Source: Glutinoglossum americanum (taxonomy: Eukaryota > Ascomycota > Geoglossomycetes > Geoglossales > Geoglossaceae). From it: a stretch of DNA of 52,686 nucleotides. Both the position numbers and the translations under genes were made by a program. Where the stretch lies: NCBI GenBank assembly GCA_020080175.1, contig JAGHQL010000183.1, positions 1-52,686 of the forward strand. The letters are read 5' to 3'. Each line of letters opens with the position of its first letter. Position 1 is the stretch's first letter. Below the pieces are notes generated by a model. That model searched no databases and had not been told where the DNA came from. It saw only the letters and a program-made list of their open reading frames with translations. Below, in pieces: positions 9,235-22,500 of this stretch.

Positions 9235-12200
9235 TGCTCGTTGTCTTCGACAAGGGAGGAAGAGAAGGATGCTCTGTATGTGTCGTTCAGATATCGTGCA
9301 ATTCGACATGTCTTCATGGTCACATGGAAAGATAGTTGGCTAATACTTGGCGGCATTCTACCCACTTGCGTCAATCAGACATAGTTATTCATACCAACGG
9401 GTCAAGAAATAGGAACAGAAACCCTTTGCAAGTGCCACATCGCTACCTAGTCATCTCCCATACAACAGTGGAATCTCCTCAGATACGAAACGGAAAAAAG
9501 CCGGGCCAACAGTAACCACGCCAACCACGGTTGACCCAGGACGCGAAGAGAGACGACAGAGCCCCCGTCTATTACTCACAAAACCACCACAACCAAACCA
9601 AGACGGGGGAACTCTCTCCACGCATCTCCAAGCCGCTACACCCGCACCCAAACCAGCCACACCCAGCGACCCCCCCTAAACCAACACCACCACCCAACAA
9701 AAAAGCCACCAAACCCCACGACCCCACCCGCACACATCCCCACGAACCCAAGAAGCCCGGGGTGACGCAACAACCACCCACCCCCCTCCCCACCAACGAC
9801 AACCCCCCCCGAGAGCGCGCGGAGCAAAGGACGGGTTTCCCTGAGCGGATTGAGATTGCAGCGTCCATGCCCCGGGTCCTTTTTACCCCCCCCCCCTATT
9901 CTACCGCGCGCGGTCGAGGCCGGGCTGTTGGTTTTCCGGGGGCGTGCGCAGCGCGGAACGTCCCTGGGAGTGGAGCGTTTCTCGTTCGATTCAGGGGTAG
10001 GGGGGGGGGAAGGCGGCTGCGGTTGCTATCTCTGCAGGTTTTTATTTGGGTTCCTGGGGCTTTTTGGCTGCTGGGTCTGGGCATACTTGGCGGGCGGATG
10101 GGGGATGTGTCCTTTTTACCCATCGGTGGGGCTTGGGAGGCAGGTAGTTTCCGGTGGGCGTTTGGCTGGGTCGCTGGTGGGGAGGGTGGTGGGCAAAGCT
10201 CCCGGGAGAAGAGGGACCCGTTGTCTCTAGTTTTGCGATAGGAATGATAGTATCTACGTTGGTATCATTATCGAAGCATTGGAGATAATGCGATGGTCTA
10301 ATCTCTGTCGAGAAAGGTTCGTCATGAATGACATCCTAGCTACGTAACAAATAGAATATCCACGAGCACAGTCCCTGGGTCTGTCTCTTCTCGAACTCCA
10401 AGCGGGGTCTTACAGCCCTTGTCAGAGAATATGTCAAGCACATCCCCATGGCGAAAGCCTAGCTGGTGAAGTTGGAGAGTTTCCGGGAGAGAAGGCAAAA
10501 CGCCGAAAAAAAAGGAAGCATCATCTAGGATTTCTCCAGATGCGAGATAGACAACGAGACTCTCCAGAGGATAACAGAAATGCAGGAGGACGAAACGAAG
10601 CGAGTAACATCCGTACTATTGCTTTCAGCAGTGGGGCAGATTTCCCCGGCAAAGCAGACCGGCCACGGGCAGGAAAAAGAGCTCCATCTCAGAAGAATAC
10701 ACAAGCGCACGTCCCCACCCCAGCACTCCCCACGACCCCATCTGTCCCATAACCATGAAACGCCAACGAGGGAAATGACAGAAGGGGGCCCCCAAGGGAA
10801 AGACGAAGAATCACAAGACCGGGAGAGGGCGAGGAGCGCCCCCGTTAGCAGTTCAAAGCAGGACCCCGTGCCGGCCCGCCAGTCTAATACCCGGATACAA
10901 TCTGCAGAAGAAGAGCCTTACCAACGGGGTGGTCTATATCACCACCAGCACCACCAACAACAACAATGACAACGACGACGGCCGGTCCGGCGGCCGCTAA
11001 CCACAGCACCCGCCGATTCCGCCGCCGTCGGCGTCGTTACCGTGGTTCGCGGAGCGGGACGTGCTTACGCGCATACACGACACGGCCAATACCGCATGAA
11101 CCCGTCGGTTGCGCGATACGCTTGGCGGGAGGAGCACGACGGGGGGTTTTTGGCGGGGATATGAAGCTCTCTGGAGTCGCGATGAGGGTGTGGAAAGTTC
11201 GATGGCGGGCGATTAGCAGGGGGGTCACGTGTAGTTGTAGTGCGTTGCGTAGAGAAATTTTTTTTTTTTGGGACGGCGGGAGCTTGTTGATCGATGCGCT
11301 AGTGCGGTGGCCGTATCTCGGGAGTGCTGCTTTGTTAGCTGGTGCGGGGTTGGCGGGTGGATTTCCTGGCTCTTTTTTTGTAGTTGTGGTGGTTGGCCGG
11401 AAAAGAAAAAATGGAGACGGGGTGCAACTGGTCGGGATATTTTCGCGCGCTGGTCTTTTTTTTTTTTCTTCTTCCTCTCCGTCTGTGAAGGAAAGGGAAA
11501 ACAGCTTGACGCTCTCGCATTCTCTACCTTGCGCGCATGCGCGCGCGTTTTTTTTTTTTTTTCTTTCGTCTTATCTCTCCTTACTTTTTTTTTCTCCCCG
11601 ATACTTTCCGCAGCCTTCTTTCCAGAACCTTCTCCAATCTGAAAGCGCAGGGTGGAAAAGAAAAAAAATTGACGGAAAAAATAGTGGAGACGATGACCGA
11701 GCCAGAGACCAACTCCACGGAGAAGGAGAGAGAGAAACGAAAAAATACCACGTGGACATTGGGCCCGTCTCGATCAAGCACTGTCGACCCTAATCGTCGG
11801 GCCTATCATCGCGAAGCCTCGCAGCTCTTCCCTTGTTGGCACGCCGTGTGTGGAGTGAGATCGAAGTGGGTGTGGCTGGGGTGAGACAGGAAGGTGTATG
11901 GAGCTGGGTAGGCCGGGCTGCGGTGATGGTGGGAGAGGAAAGAAAAAAAGCCGGGAAAAGCCAGGAACACAAACCCGCTCGTTTCAAGAACGGGGGAATC
12001 AGTCGTGTTCCCCTTTCCGTTCCTTTTTCTCCGTTCTAGAAGCGTTCTCGAGATCTACGCTACATCATTCTTGTCCCTACCGGGAAGCTCCCAGTTTCCT
12101 TTCCCACCAACCCCCCTTATCCTGCTTGTCGTCTGGATGCATGCATGACTCCAAGGTAATGAATGACATTGGTATAAGCATGGAGATTGCACATCCCGGC

Positions 12201-15200
12201 TAAATCGGCTTACGAACGCTTGGTCTGTCTTAGCTGTGGAATTGCGGATAGGAAGCTGGCGGTGGGTGGCACTGCATGGAGGTTTGAAACACGATCACTC
12301 TGGCCCGGTGGATCGGTTTCTGGTATTTGGTTTTTTCCCCTGCAGGATATGGAGGGCGATGGAAGGTTTGCAAGCAGCAGGGGTATGGCGGGGCACGGCG
12401 CAGAGGCTGAGCGTCTATGGGTCGTCGTGCCCAGGCGCGAGAGAGACGTTTGGGGCTGAGAAGAGCAGAGCTGCGGGTTTGCAGATTTTGAAACGGATCC
12501 TCAGGTGATCAAGCGCAGTCGTCCAGTGTTTCAGAACTCCCAAGTTGATACTAGGGCGAAGCAAGCTCAGCCACCCACGCGCATCCAACATCCAGCTCCC
12601 CGCTCTGGCTAAGTGCCCGGGAAAATCCCACTGCTCCCCAGCGATATCCCACAAGGCGCAGTTAAGGGATAGCGAGAGTGAAAGGGAGCCTTTTCTTTAA
12701 ATACCGAAATTGGTAATGTAAGACCTGATAGAGCCCGTTTCGTCCCGGGCCCGTGGCACGACTTCCGAAGAAACAACGCTCCGATGATCCTAGAGAGCAT
12801 CACGCAAGCAGCGACGCACGCACTCATCTGCGGAAACCAAGACATCGCGCACAGCCAAGGGCTTACTCATCCCTGCGCATGTTGTTACGTCCTCAGGAAC
12901 CTCTCTCCTTCCGTACAAGCCCAGGGACTGACCGAGCGGACGATGGTGGGGAAAAAAAAAGCTCCGGCGGCTTCGCTTGTCTTGGCTCCCTATCAGGCTG
13001 CCCCTCGCTCTCGGACGGAACATGCCCCAGCCCGAGCGAACTTCTAGCGGCTATGCCTTGGTTCCCCCTGGGCATTTTTTTCGTTTCAACAACCGCCGCC
13101 CTCGAAGAGATTTTCGCTGGAGATCTGGAGGGAGCGGGGGCGTGCGTGGTGGGTGGGGTAGGAGATCAGATGATGATTCGATTTGCATCTGCCCTGCAGG
13201 CTGAGACAAGGTGCAAAAGGGAGAAAAGGCAAAAAAAATAAAAAATAAAACCGGGCAAAAGCATCGATTTCCCTATCGAACTGCTATCAATAAATCGGGG
13301 GATGCATCGTTCTTATTGGCTGGTTTCGAGGGCTTTTCTACACCTGGTCCTGTCCGCACACGCACGCGCTGGTGGCGCCCGCCCGCTCGCACGTTGTGCT
13401 GGTAGAGTACCAACATTGAACACTACGCCGCCGGGTTTCTCCACCACCGCTTGAGCCGTCCTCCCACGAGAACGAACTCAAGGGTTTGCGAGTTTATTTT
13501 CTATTTTTTTTTTTTTTTTTTTTCCCATTTAGACGCTCAGTTCGCGCTCTTGCTTTCAAAAAAACCTGGGGAAATTGGAGCCGATCTACTACTAAGCTCG
13601 TATGTGCGGGAGGCAATCGATTAAAAAGCAATAGGCTGATTGCCGATCCACACGCCTAGTGCGCATGGTTCTAGGCCGCTCGTCCGGGAGCGAGAGAGGG
13701 AGTGGCCATCTTAGCGACCCATTAAGATAGGATGAACAAGCAAGCTCTCTGATATCTCATCCATATTATCCCAAATTCCAACATCAGAAACCTAAATTTA
13801 CTATAGGTTGCTGAGCTACACCCCGAGAATAGTTGGTGGGGCACCGGCTCGCACGGGTCTTCCCCCAATTATAAGTAAACTTTGGGGGGAACGCGACGCA
13901 ACGTATATTGAGGGCGTAGGAAAGCTGAGAGATTAGAGCACGTATGTAATTGATGTTGGCTTTCTGACAGATATAGATAGACTGATAGGGGATCCGTGTG
14001 TGGTTCTGGGTGGTCGGCGAGCAGATTGCAATAATTTGCTCGTGGCTCCACATGTCGTTTTCACCCTATGGGTACGTTGACTCTTGACTTCTTGAGGTTG
14101 GTGTGACGTGATGGTGACGATGTTTGTTCGGCCTCGGAAGGTTACAAGCTCCGGAGCGCCGACATTTAGAGCCGATGCTAGCCCTCACTAGTCTCTAAGT
14201 TTTTCCTGCTAAGGCGGGAAGGCGGAAGAGAATCAAACTCAGACCTGTGCCCTTAGGCGGTATGGGTACTCTTGGGATACCTACTGCGTACTTTCCACCA
14301 GCCGCCCCACCCCGGCGAGGTCGGAGCGTAGACTGTTCGATCTTCCTCATTTCGCGGTTCGTATTCTTGTCCATTATATTCTTTTTTCTCTCCCTCGATC
14401 TACCTCCTGCGAAACTCGTGCCGCAAGGCGGACTAGTGTGAGGGTAATTTGAAATGTCATGTCCACCAATTGTCTGCCACGCCTTTCTAAACTCACTCCA
14501 CCCTCGTTGTCATGCGTGTGGGTGGGAGAAATGTAGTTTGTTGTATTCATACAATGTTGGCGGAGACCAACAAGAGCAAAAGCGCAACTTCTCACAGCTC
14601 GCTTTTTGGTGTGGAAGGTGCAGGCCAAGAACCTTGTTTTGTAAGGGGGTTCGGGCGGAGGCGAGAAAGGTATGACCGGGCTTACGCCAGATAGGATGGT
14701 CAGGATAAACCCGGCTTTTCCCTCGACAAATTAGCGTCCCTCCTTTCCGTCGTGCCCTGGCGAATAGGCCCTGTCGAAGAGAGGGTGTGCCAGTCGAGTG
14801 GACGGAGGTGGGATGACGTGCCGAGAATGTTAAGCGCTGTACCGTTTATAGAGCTGACTAAGAGAGCTTAATGGCTTGCATGACTCTTTCCCGCAAACAA
14901 CCTTCGTCCTCTCTCTTTCGGCGACCTGCAGATGCAGACGACCCGATTGACGAGAAGGCGAACAACAGACGAATGCGTGATCGTAATGGAGTGTAAGCTC
15001 AAACCTCTGTTTCTCGATGAAACGTTGTTGGAAAAGCAATGAGGCCGAGTGTGGGTCTGGTGAGCGCAGCTGAGAAGAGGTGTGCTTGTCTTGTCTCAGA
15101 CTGTAACAATCGCGCTTGTTCATACCAGAAGTGCTCCCGGTGCAGAGAACGGACGGCTCCGCGCCCATCGCTGACCTGACTTTTGACAAGTTTATCCGCT

Positions 15201-16369
15201 AATAGTTGGAGAGCTCAGGCCTTCATCGCAATTCGATGCTGACCTGAGAACCCGAGTGAGAATGCAGCACCAAAGGGCTACACACGCTCTCTCTATCCCC
15301 CGATCTTGCTCCGGTTATTTTTGTATCTCTCTCTCACCTCTTCCCGTCTCCCCCCTCTCTCCTGCGCTTGCGTGCGTGGAATCGTAAGCAGCTAGACGGA
15401 AAATTGGAGTGAGGGAAAGCGGTAGTTGGTAACGAGTAACGAGGCAGACGAGCTGAGCACGTAAAATTTGCGCTGGACAGGATGTTCGAAGCGCCCTCAC
15501 AATCTTGCGAGTGTCTTTCGTCGGCTCGTCAAACGAAGTTACGTGCATGCATCTCTCAAATTAGTGGCAGCCCTGCATACACATTATACTGGCTTTTCAA
15601 AAGCCAACAACCCTGTAGTGTTGCTGCTGCATCTCTTACCCTACATCCATGCCTCTTCGTCTGAATGAGCATGCCCAGCCTGGTTATCGGACAGGCCGTT
15701 TGAACCGTTCAGCCACTGTCTTGACTGCATTCGGTGGACGCGGACATGGGACATGGGGGAACGCGGAGGGTGGGTTGTAGGACCTTGCAGCAGCACACCT
15801 CGCCATCCTTGGGACTTGGGAACGGGGTTACTGCAGCATGCTTCAGTCGTACCTTTTGGCCTGCAGACATCACTACCGAATAGGACGATATCCTCAGCCT
15901 CACACCCCACCAAGATATTTTCGACCTTGCGCTACATCCCTCTCTTAGTCTTCTTTTCTTTTCACGCCGTTCCTGGAAGTTGTTTTTGGACTGTCAGGAG
16001 TGATCTAGATGCCCTACCAATAACGCGGAACGGCCACGCGTGTCCGAGCTCATGCACACACTTCTCTCTAGATGAACGTCTGAGAATAGATCCAGTGAGC
16101 ATAGGTCGTCAAATGGCACAAATGCCATTTTCGGCAACCTTCTTCGTCATCTATTCAGGGCTTGAAACGTCCCTTAGATTTGCCCGGGACGACTTGCGAT
16201 TCTAAGACGGCACCACCTACAAAAATCTGGGCTTTTCCCTGACCCACCATCCCCACGGCCCCAGGCAGTGTCTCTCCCAGTATTGCTTGGTATACCGAAA
16301 CACAGCAACTGCACTCAAACACTCCTCCCCGTATATTAAATATAAGACTTGCGCCATAGCCTCACCAAC
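9235..16369. other. Seven-kilobase gene-free region with strong strand asymmetry
   Basis: I find no gene I can defend. 9570-9830 is C/A-rich on the + strand and 9905-10215 is G-rich. 11250-11600 and 13500-13523 hold long T runs. 13800-16300 is more ordinary sequence without conserved frames. The longest open frames (9531-10241, 10580-10969, 10966-11793, 15753-16205) are low-complexity translations or lack any family signal. The last 600 bp are probably promoter and leader of the downstream regulator. Confidence 0.55.
16332..16345 (+). promoter_or_regulatory. TATA-like AT block upstream of the C2H2 regulator
   Basis: TATATTAAATATAA lies 25-40 bp before the ATG at 16370. It resembles a TATA box, but the spacing would leave a very short leader, so it may simply be AT-rich leader. 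Confidence 0.25.
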
Positions 16370-19300
16370 ATGGAGTCTCTAAGCCACTGTCAATCCCGTC
16401 AAGGACTAGAAGGGGAAAAGCCTAACGCCTCCAAGGAAGCTGATAACACTCATAACATCGGCAACATACCGGCACTCAGTCGCGGAGTTACGGTAAACAG
16501 GTCGAAGTCCATCAGATCCAAACGCCAGTCCGAGCGAGCCTTCACCAGGACCCATCGAAGCGTCTCCCATCGTCGTCCGACGTCGTCTACCTCCAAGTCT
16601 ATTGAGATGTCGAGGTTACCCATATCTCAACCAAGCAACACCAACATGTCAGAGTCCTCGGAGCGTCCGATGTATACACCAACCACTCACCGCATAAGTA
16701 AGGCGAAGAAGGGAAGACGAGTCCATGGATGCTCATATGAGGGCTGTGGAAAGGTACGCGCCTTGTTTAACATACCCTCTGTTTTTGGTTTTGATTTTTC
16801 CTCAGTTTGCTTTTTCTTTCTTTTTTTTGGCCGGAGATGCTGATAGTGACTTGCGATCTTAGGTATTTACACGAGCAGAACATCTAAGGTAATGCGCCTT
16901 TAATCGCGATTGAAAATTTTCTCCCTTGCATACGATGCTTCCTCTCGCCGTTTACTGAAGCAACATATCTCACCATCTCTATCTGTAGACGGCACCAATT
17001 AAACCACAGACCCGAGGCGTTATACAGATGTGACATAGCTGGTTGCCCGAAGACTTTTCAGCGGCCGGATCTTCGCGCGCGGCATATGGAGAGGCAGTAA
17101 GTAGCCGGCTCTGAGCAACATTGATTGCCTCCATGGGTCCATGAGACTGATGGCCTGAGTAGTGAGCAGCAGAACGCAAAAGCATACCGGACCATCTTCC
17201 AACATGGTTCGCACTACTCAAAGCCTCTGGTCTCTACAGAGGCAGAGAGTGCAAGCTCTGCGCCTTATACAAGTGCTCAAGAATACTCGCCGAGCGCGAG
17301 GACTACGAGCTCCCAAGGTCCTAGTATTCTTGCTCCAGGTCAGACCGGCGGTCCTTCCACGCCCTCGCCGCGTGTGACTTCTGCCGCATTCCCGATGAGC
17401 CACTTATTATCTCCTCTCTATATCCCACAGCAGCCTAGTAACTACGTCCCCGACCTCTACACCGGCCCCTCTGTTGCATCATCGCCCTATTCTTCCTCAA
17501 GTTCACAGTCCACCCTATCTCCTTATCCCGGTGGGCAATGCCCACAAGAGCCCTACGGGGTGAGCCCCAGACATGGCTCGGTGTCAAGCACGCACGCGAT
17601 AGACCCCGCGTTGTGTCCTACCATAAGAACGCCTTTGTCTTCACACTCGACCTATGATGCGTGGGCTGTGTCCCAATCGCCGCAAGTGCTGAGCAGTCCG
17701 CACTACGACGTGTCTTATTACCAACCTGTGGGTTTCTCCACCTTCAGACAGCTGTCACAAGAACGTGCTCAAAATCTTCCAGCATCTGCAGTACCCTTCC
17801 CCCACCTGGACGAACACACATGGCTTGGCCTGCGGAGCATGGCAGTAGAGTCGGCGGGTGCAACGCACCCGGGGCAGGAGGGGAGCTTGGTGGACCTGGA
17901 GAAGGCAAATTCGTATCTTCAAAATTATTGGCAGAGGTTTGATACTTCGCTTCCGATCGTTCATCGGTCGACATTTTCCGTCTCATCCAATATCATTTTA
18001 ACGGCTGTGATGGTGGCAATTGGAGCCCAGTATGCGGATGACTGGCAAGCGAAAGCTTTCGCCGGCCTTTTGCATCAGGGCTTCATGAAAGCGCTTGCAA
18101 ATGTAGGTACCCCAAAGGCAATCTATTTGGAGGCAAATTCGAGACTCGGGTCTTCTGACTAGAATTTTTTTTACAGAAGGATATTTCAAGCGCCTCCTCG
18201 ACCTCCGAAATGCAAGCGATCATCCTCAACGAGAAGTTTTCCCGTCTCCGATCAAAGAGAATAGATGTCCAGGCCTCTCCAGGGTTCAGGAAGCTCTGTT
18301 CAAGTGTAAGCAACCCTAATATCTCAAATCTTCAATAACCGAGGATATTGAGAATCACGCCAGCTTCTTGAAGACCGTCGTGGACAGTCCGTGGAGCAGG
18401 ATGCAATCTCAACCGCCGCCCAAAATCTGACGATAACCCCAAATGCACCCTCTGAGTGGAAACGTTGGGTTAGTTTTGAGACTCGACGCCGACTCGTCCT
18501 CTCAGCCTTCATGTGGGATGTACAGCAGGCGACTCTGTTCAAGCAGGACCTCTGCAACCCCTTGGCGGATTGGACTGCGACTAGCCTCTTCCTCCCGTGC
18601 CCAAAACAGGTCTGGGCATGCGATACACCGGAAGAGTGGATCATCGCGCGGAATCTCGCTCCACAGGAACCCCGACAATTGTCAGACGCCGTGAAGATGT
18701 TTGCCACCCCCGACTCGCAACCACAGCCTTTGGATGAATTCACCTCGGCCTTAGCTCTGTCCGGTCTCATGTCCGTTGCGGTTATTATTGACCAAGATGG
18801 AGCCGATGGTCCAGCCGCAGCAGCAAGCACGGCGGGGAAACGGAAGGACCTTGAAAATGGTTACCGGAGCTGGAGGCGTTGCTACTTCAACAGCGGCTCT
18901 GAGGACTCTAGCTCCACCGCCGCTACGCCCGTCCCCAAAGACCCGAGAACCTTGGTGATGTACCACATGGCCCTTCTCACCCTCTACACGGACATTCGCG
19001 ACCTCCTGACTGTAGCAGGTGAGAGCTTCGTGTTCGGCCAGAAGCGCCAAGAAGCAGATTATCTCCAGGCAAAGCGCGACTTGAGAGCCTGGGGCGAAAC
19101 CCCTTCCGCTGCAGCGAAGGCCACCTGGCATGCAGCGAGCATTCTTCGCATTATCTTGGGTGCCGCTGAGAATACCGAAGTGACCCTCAACACGCACTGG
19201 TGTATGTACATCGCGAGTCTTGTGTGCTGGGCCTACGGATACGCGCATACCGTACAACCATCTCTACCATTGCCAAGGCCACCGTCACCGCCCACGGGAG

Positions 19301-19527
19301 AAACGACGGCGATACAAACAACAGCGTGGCCATACCTTGAAGCGACGGACACACGGTCGTGGGGTGAACTCCACACGGTGGAGATGAGGCGTAAGACTAC
19401 TGGTTTGCTTGTTCAGGTTCGCGCCGAGCTCGAGAAGTCGACGCGCGGAGAATGCCAGCTGCTGGGTGAGGGTGTGCAGGTGCTAAGGAGGTTGACGGAG
19501 GGAAGGTCGACGTTCTGCCGCTTTTGA
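16370..19527 (+). CDS. C2H2 zinc-finger transcription factor with fungal-specific TF domain
   Basis: Six exons (16370-16753, 16863-16888, 16989-17096, 17163-18102, 18177-18305, 18364-19527) give about 916 residues. Two C2H2 fingers are assembled across exons 1-4. The first is CSYEGCGKVFTRAEHLRRH, ending in HQLNH. The second starts CDIAGCPKTF and ends RARHMERH, its last His made at an exon junction. A Ser/Pro-rich linker follows. The fungal_trans-type region starts near YLQNYWQRFDTSLPIVHRST, with MQAIILNEKFSRLRSKR and SFETRRRLVLSAFMWDVQQA further on. This fits a sequence-specific nuclear regulator; targets are unknown. Exon 2 is only 26 bp, and the exon 4 acceptor could also be 3 bp earlier. 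It stands alone, with long intergenic regions on both sides. Confidence 0.78.
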
Positions 19528-22500
19528 AGTGTTTTTTTTAGGGCGAAATCTTTGTTTACTTTGGATCTACTAGCATGTTCACGGGACAGACTTGGAACGG
19601 GAGTAAATTGGGTATTCTATTGTATGTACTGGTGTCGGGCTTTTAGCTCTAGCGTCTCATTCCTCCTCCTGTCTACTCTGCTTCTTTTTCGAGGACATTA
19701 GTTCTTTTTCTTTTGCTTTGCTCCTCATTATAATTTAGGATTACCTTTTTTCATTTTTTTTTTTGGCTTTCTAATATTTGGGCCTTATTTTGCATTTTTG
19801 AACCAATTTTTTTTTTATTTTTCTTCTCACGATTCCTCTCTCCCCACTCAGCCTGTATACTTTTTTTGGAAATTTTTTTTTTTTTTTAAACTTATGGAAA
19901 ATTTAACGACTATACAAATAAAAATACGAAGTTACAAGAACCTCTCCTTTTCTTGACCGGCTTCTCCCCCGCAAGGGAGCGAGATTCAATTTTTTTTTTT
20001 TTTTTTTTTTCCCTGGGAAATCTTAGGGGATTAAAAAAAAAAAAATAAAAGAACAAGCAGGGAATAGGAGATATGTAGCGTGAATGTGAATGTATGCGCA
20101 CGTACGCTCCATGTAGGAAGGAGCGACGCACGGGCAAAACCCTCAAACCCTTCCCCTCCTCCTCCCCCCTGCCATACCTTATTTCGCTCTTTCCTTTTTC
20201 TCCCTCCCACGCTTTACCTCCCGCTTCCCGCCCTCGCTGGTGAAAAAAACACACCCTTGCCAGGGCGGGAGCACAACTCCCACACCACGCGGAATGAGAT
20301 GAAGAAAAAGTTACGCGGGGAGGAAAGTCCCTTTTTTTCTTGTGTTGGGTTTGGGGTTGGGTTGTGTTTTTTTTTTCTGCCTTGATGAGGTTTTTTGGGG
20401 GTTGGTTGGGCTGGGCTGGAGAAGGGTAGGCCCGACGGGTCAGCGATTGGGCTGGGGCTGGGCGGTGGTGGTGTTATTGTTTTTGTTATTGTTATTGGTG
20501 CTCTTGTTGCAGTAGGTAGATGCAATGGCAATGGAGTCAGGAGTTTTTGGATAGAGTTTTAGGTTTGTTGTCTTGTGGTGGTACTTAGTTATGGAGAAAG
20601 TCTGGGATGTTTTTTTGGGGGATGATGGGTGGCGAGTGTCCGGGCATTGCTTCTCTTTCGTGGCTTAGCGGTGCTTCCTCTTTTCTCTCTTCTATTTCCT
20701 TTTCCCTCCCTTGGGTACGTGGGGCGCGGAATGACACGAGAATTCAGGGATTTTGCTTGGTGACGGGTTCCTCCCTGGCTATTGCAAACGTTGGTTGTCA
20801 TCAAGAGGCGCATCGCCACGCTGCATTTATTTGCGGGGGGCGGAGTGAGCCCCTGGTTTTGTTCACGTTGGATGTGGGGATCGTTCATGTCCTCTTTCCT
20901 ATTTGGCAAGGGGTCGCAGCCCGTTGGGCTGGCGAGGTAATGCCTTTTTTGGGTATATCGCCTCTTAAAGTAGCCATTGCATGAGCCTGGGTATGTTTGA
21001 GGATACACCCCCCCTAGCACTTTGATGCCTATCGTGTGGCCTTGCGGCTTCGTTGTGTCACTTCATACCCCATGGAATTGCTTGTGGTCTCTTTCCACAT
21101 TGGTGCCCGAACGAGCCCGTTGCAATGTCAATGCTGGTATTTGGGTCGCTCGTGCGATATCTGCAGGGCTGAGATGGGGCGATATCCTTGAAGGTGTACC
21201 CCAGCACATCGCTATTTGATTCATTGATGTGTTTCCTAATGCAGTTCCGTGTCCGCAGGGTCTTTTATGTTTGTCCTCTTTCCTTATTTGTGTAAGATTG
21301 CAGCGCATTGTATTCTACTGCTGGTCCAGGTCTTCAAGAGACGTATAAGCGCTCAGGTGCTATTTGCAAAAGCTGATAAGTGAGGATATCTTTGAGGGTC
21401 CACCCTAGCACTTTGCTAGCTTATTCGTCCCGCGTGCAACTACGCATTCGTGAATTGTTATGTCCTCTCTTCGTTGATGCGAGGTTGCTGCGTATTGCAG
21501 TGGGAGTTGGTTTTCAAGGTATGTTAGCCTCAAGCAAGCATTGCTGGGGCTTGAGACACATTCTTGGATACCCTGCCCAGCGTTTCACGGCTTACGTCGC
21601 CGGTGTGTGGCTTTTCGTCCGACTCCATCTCGGTGTTTTTATGCCCTCTTTCCGCGTTATTACGAGGCTGCCGCGTGCTGCGCTGTCAAAGCGGGTTTGG
21701 GATATATCGCTGTCGTTCAGTCAGGAGAAAAGCTTGGAATTGGCCTTGGATGGTTTTTGGAGCACTTCGCCACTTAACTTGCCGACTTGTGGCTTCTTGT
21801 TTCCCCTGCTCTCTAAAAAATCCTGGCTCTCTGCAGGATCCTGGCTAGCCACATGTTTCTTCTGGAAACTGACCTCACCTCTTTGGCGCGTTATGGTGTC
21901 GGATCTGAAAACGGTTTGACGGGAAGTCCACTGTGGACACATGTCTGCCGCTCGGGGAAGAGAGCCTTACTCTAGCTCATGACCGGAGGCCTAGAGACCC
22001 TCTCCTGCTCGCGCTCTGTGTTGTACAGGGCGTCTCCGAGCTGCGCTTTGGCAAGCTTTCAAACTGGGATTTTAGAATTTGGGGGGTTTTTGGGTGCGTG
22101 ATTGGAGCTGGGGGGAGGCATTTTGGAGTCGCGGGTGGAGAAAGTGGATAGTGAAGAGGGGTTGGCGTGATGCTGATTGTGAACATCGTGGCAATTCGTT
22201 GGTACCGTTTTAATACAAATGGAGGTTATAATGGGCTGGCTATGGGTCGTTCTATTGAAGCTTGGAAGCGGATCCAGGAAATGAAGGTGGAGTGGATCGC
22301 TTAGAATGGAGAATGATGGAGGTTGCGATTAAATTATGCACTTGGCTAATTTCCGGTATGCACAACGTGCAGAGCTATGAAGGAGGAGGTAGACGCAAAT
22401 TTTGTGGGCTTCCTTTGCCAATTTCCTATCTCTCCTAGACATCTCTATCTCTGACCTCAACTCTTGCGATTATCCTTCTGGTTTCCGTGTCGAGCATATG

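Noticed and set aside
9531-10241. 236-codon open frame on the + strand
   Set aside because: It translates to Pro/His-rich then Gly/Arg-rich low complexity, a direct result of C-rich and G-rich DNA. No family motif and no good start context.
10966-11793. 275-codon open frame on the + strand
   Set aside because: It runs through several poly-T tracts read as poly-Phe and has no recognisable domain.
14190-14265. tRNA-like T-arm sequence on the minus strand
   Set aside because: It has a weak B-box-like GAGTTTGATTC, but the loop lacks the TTC core and no acceptor stem or A box pairs with it.
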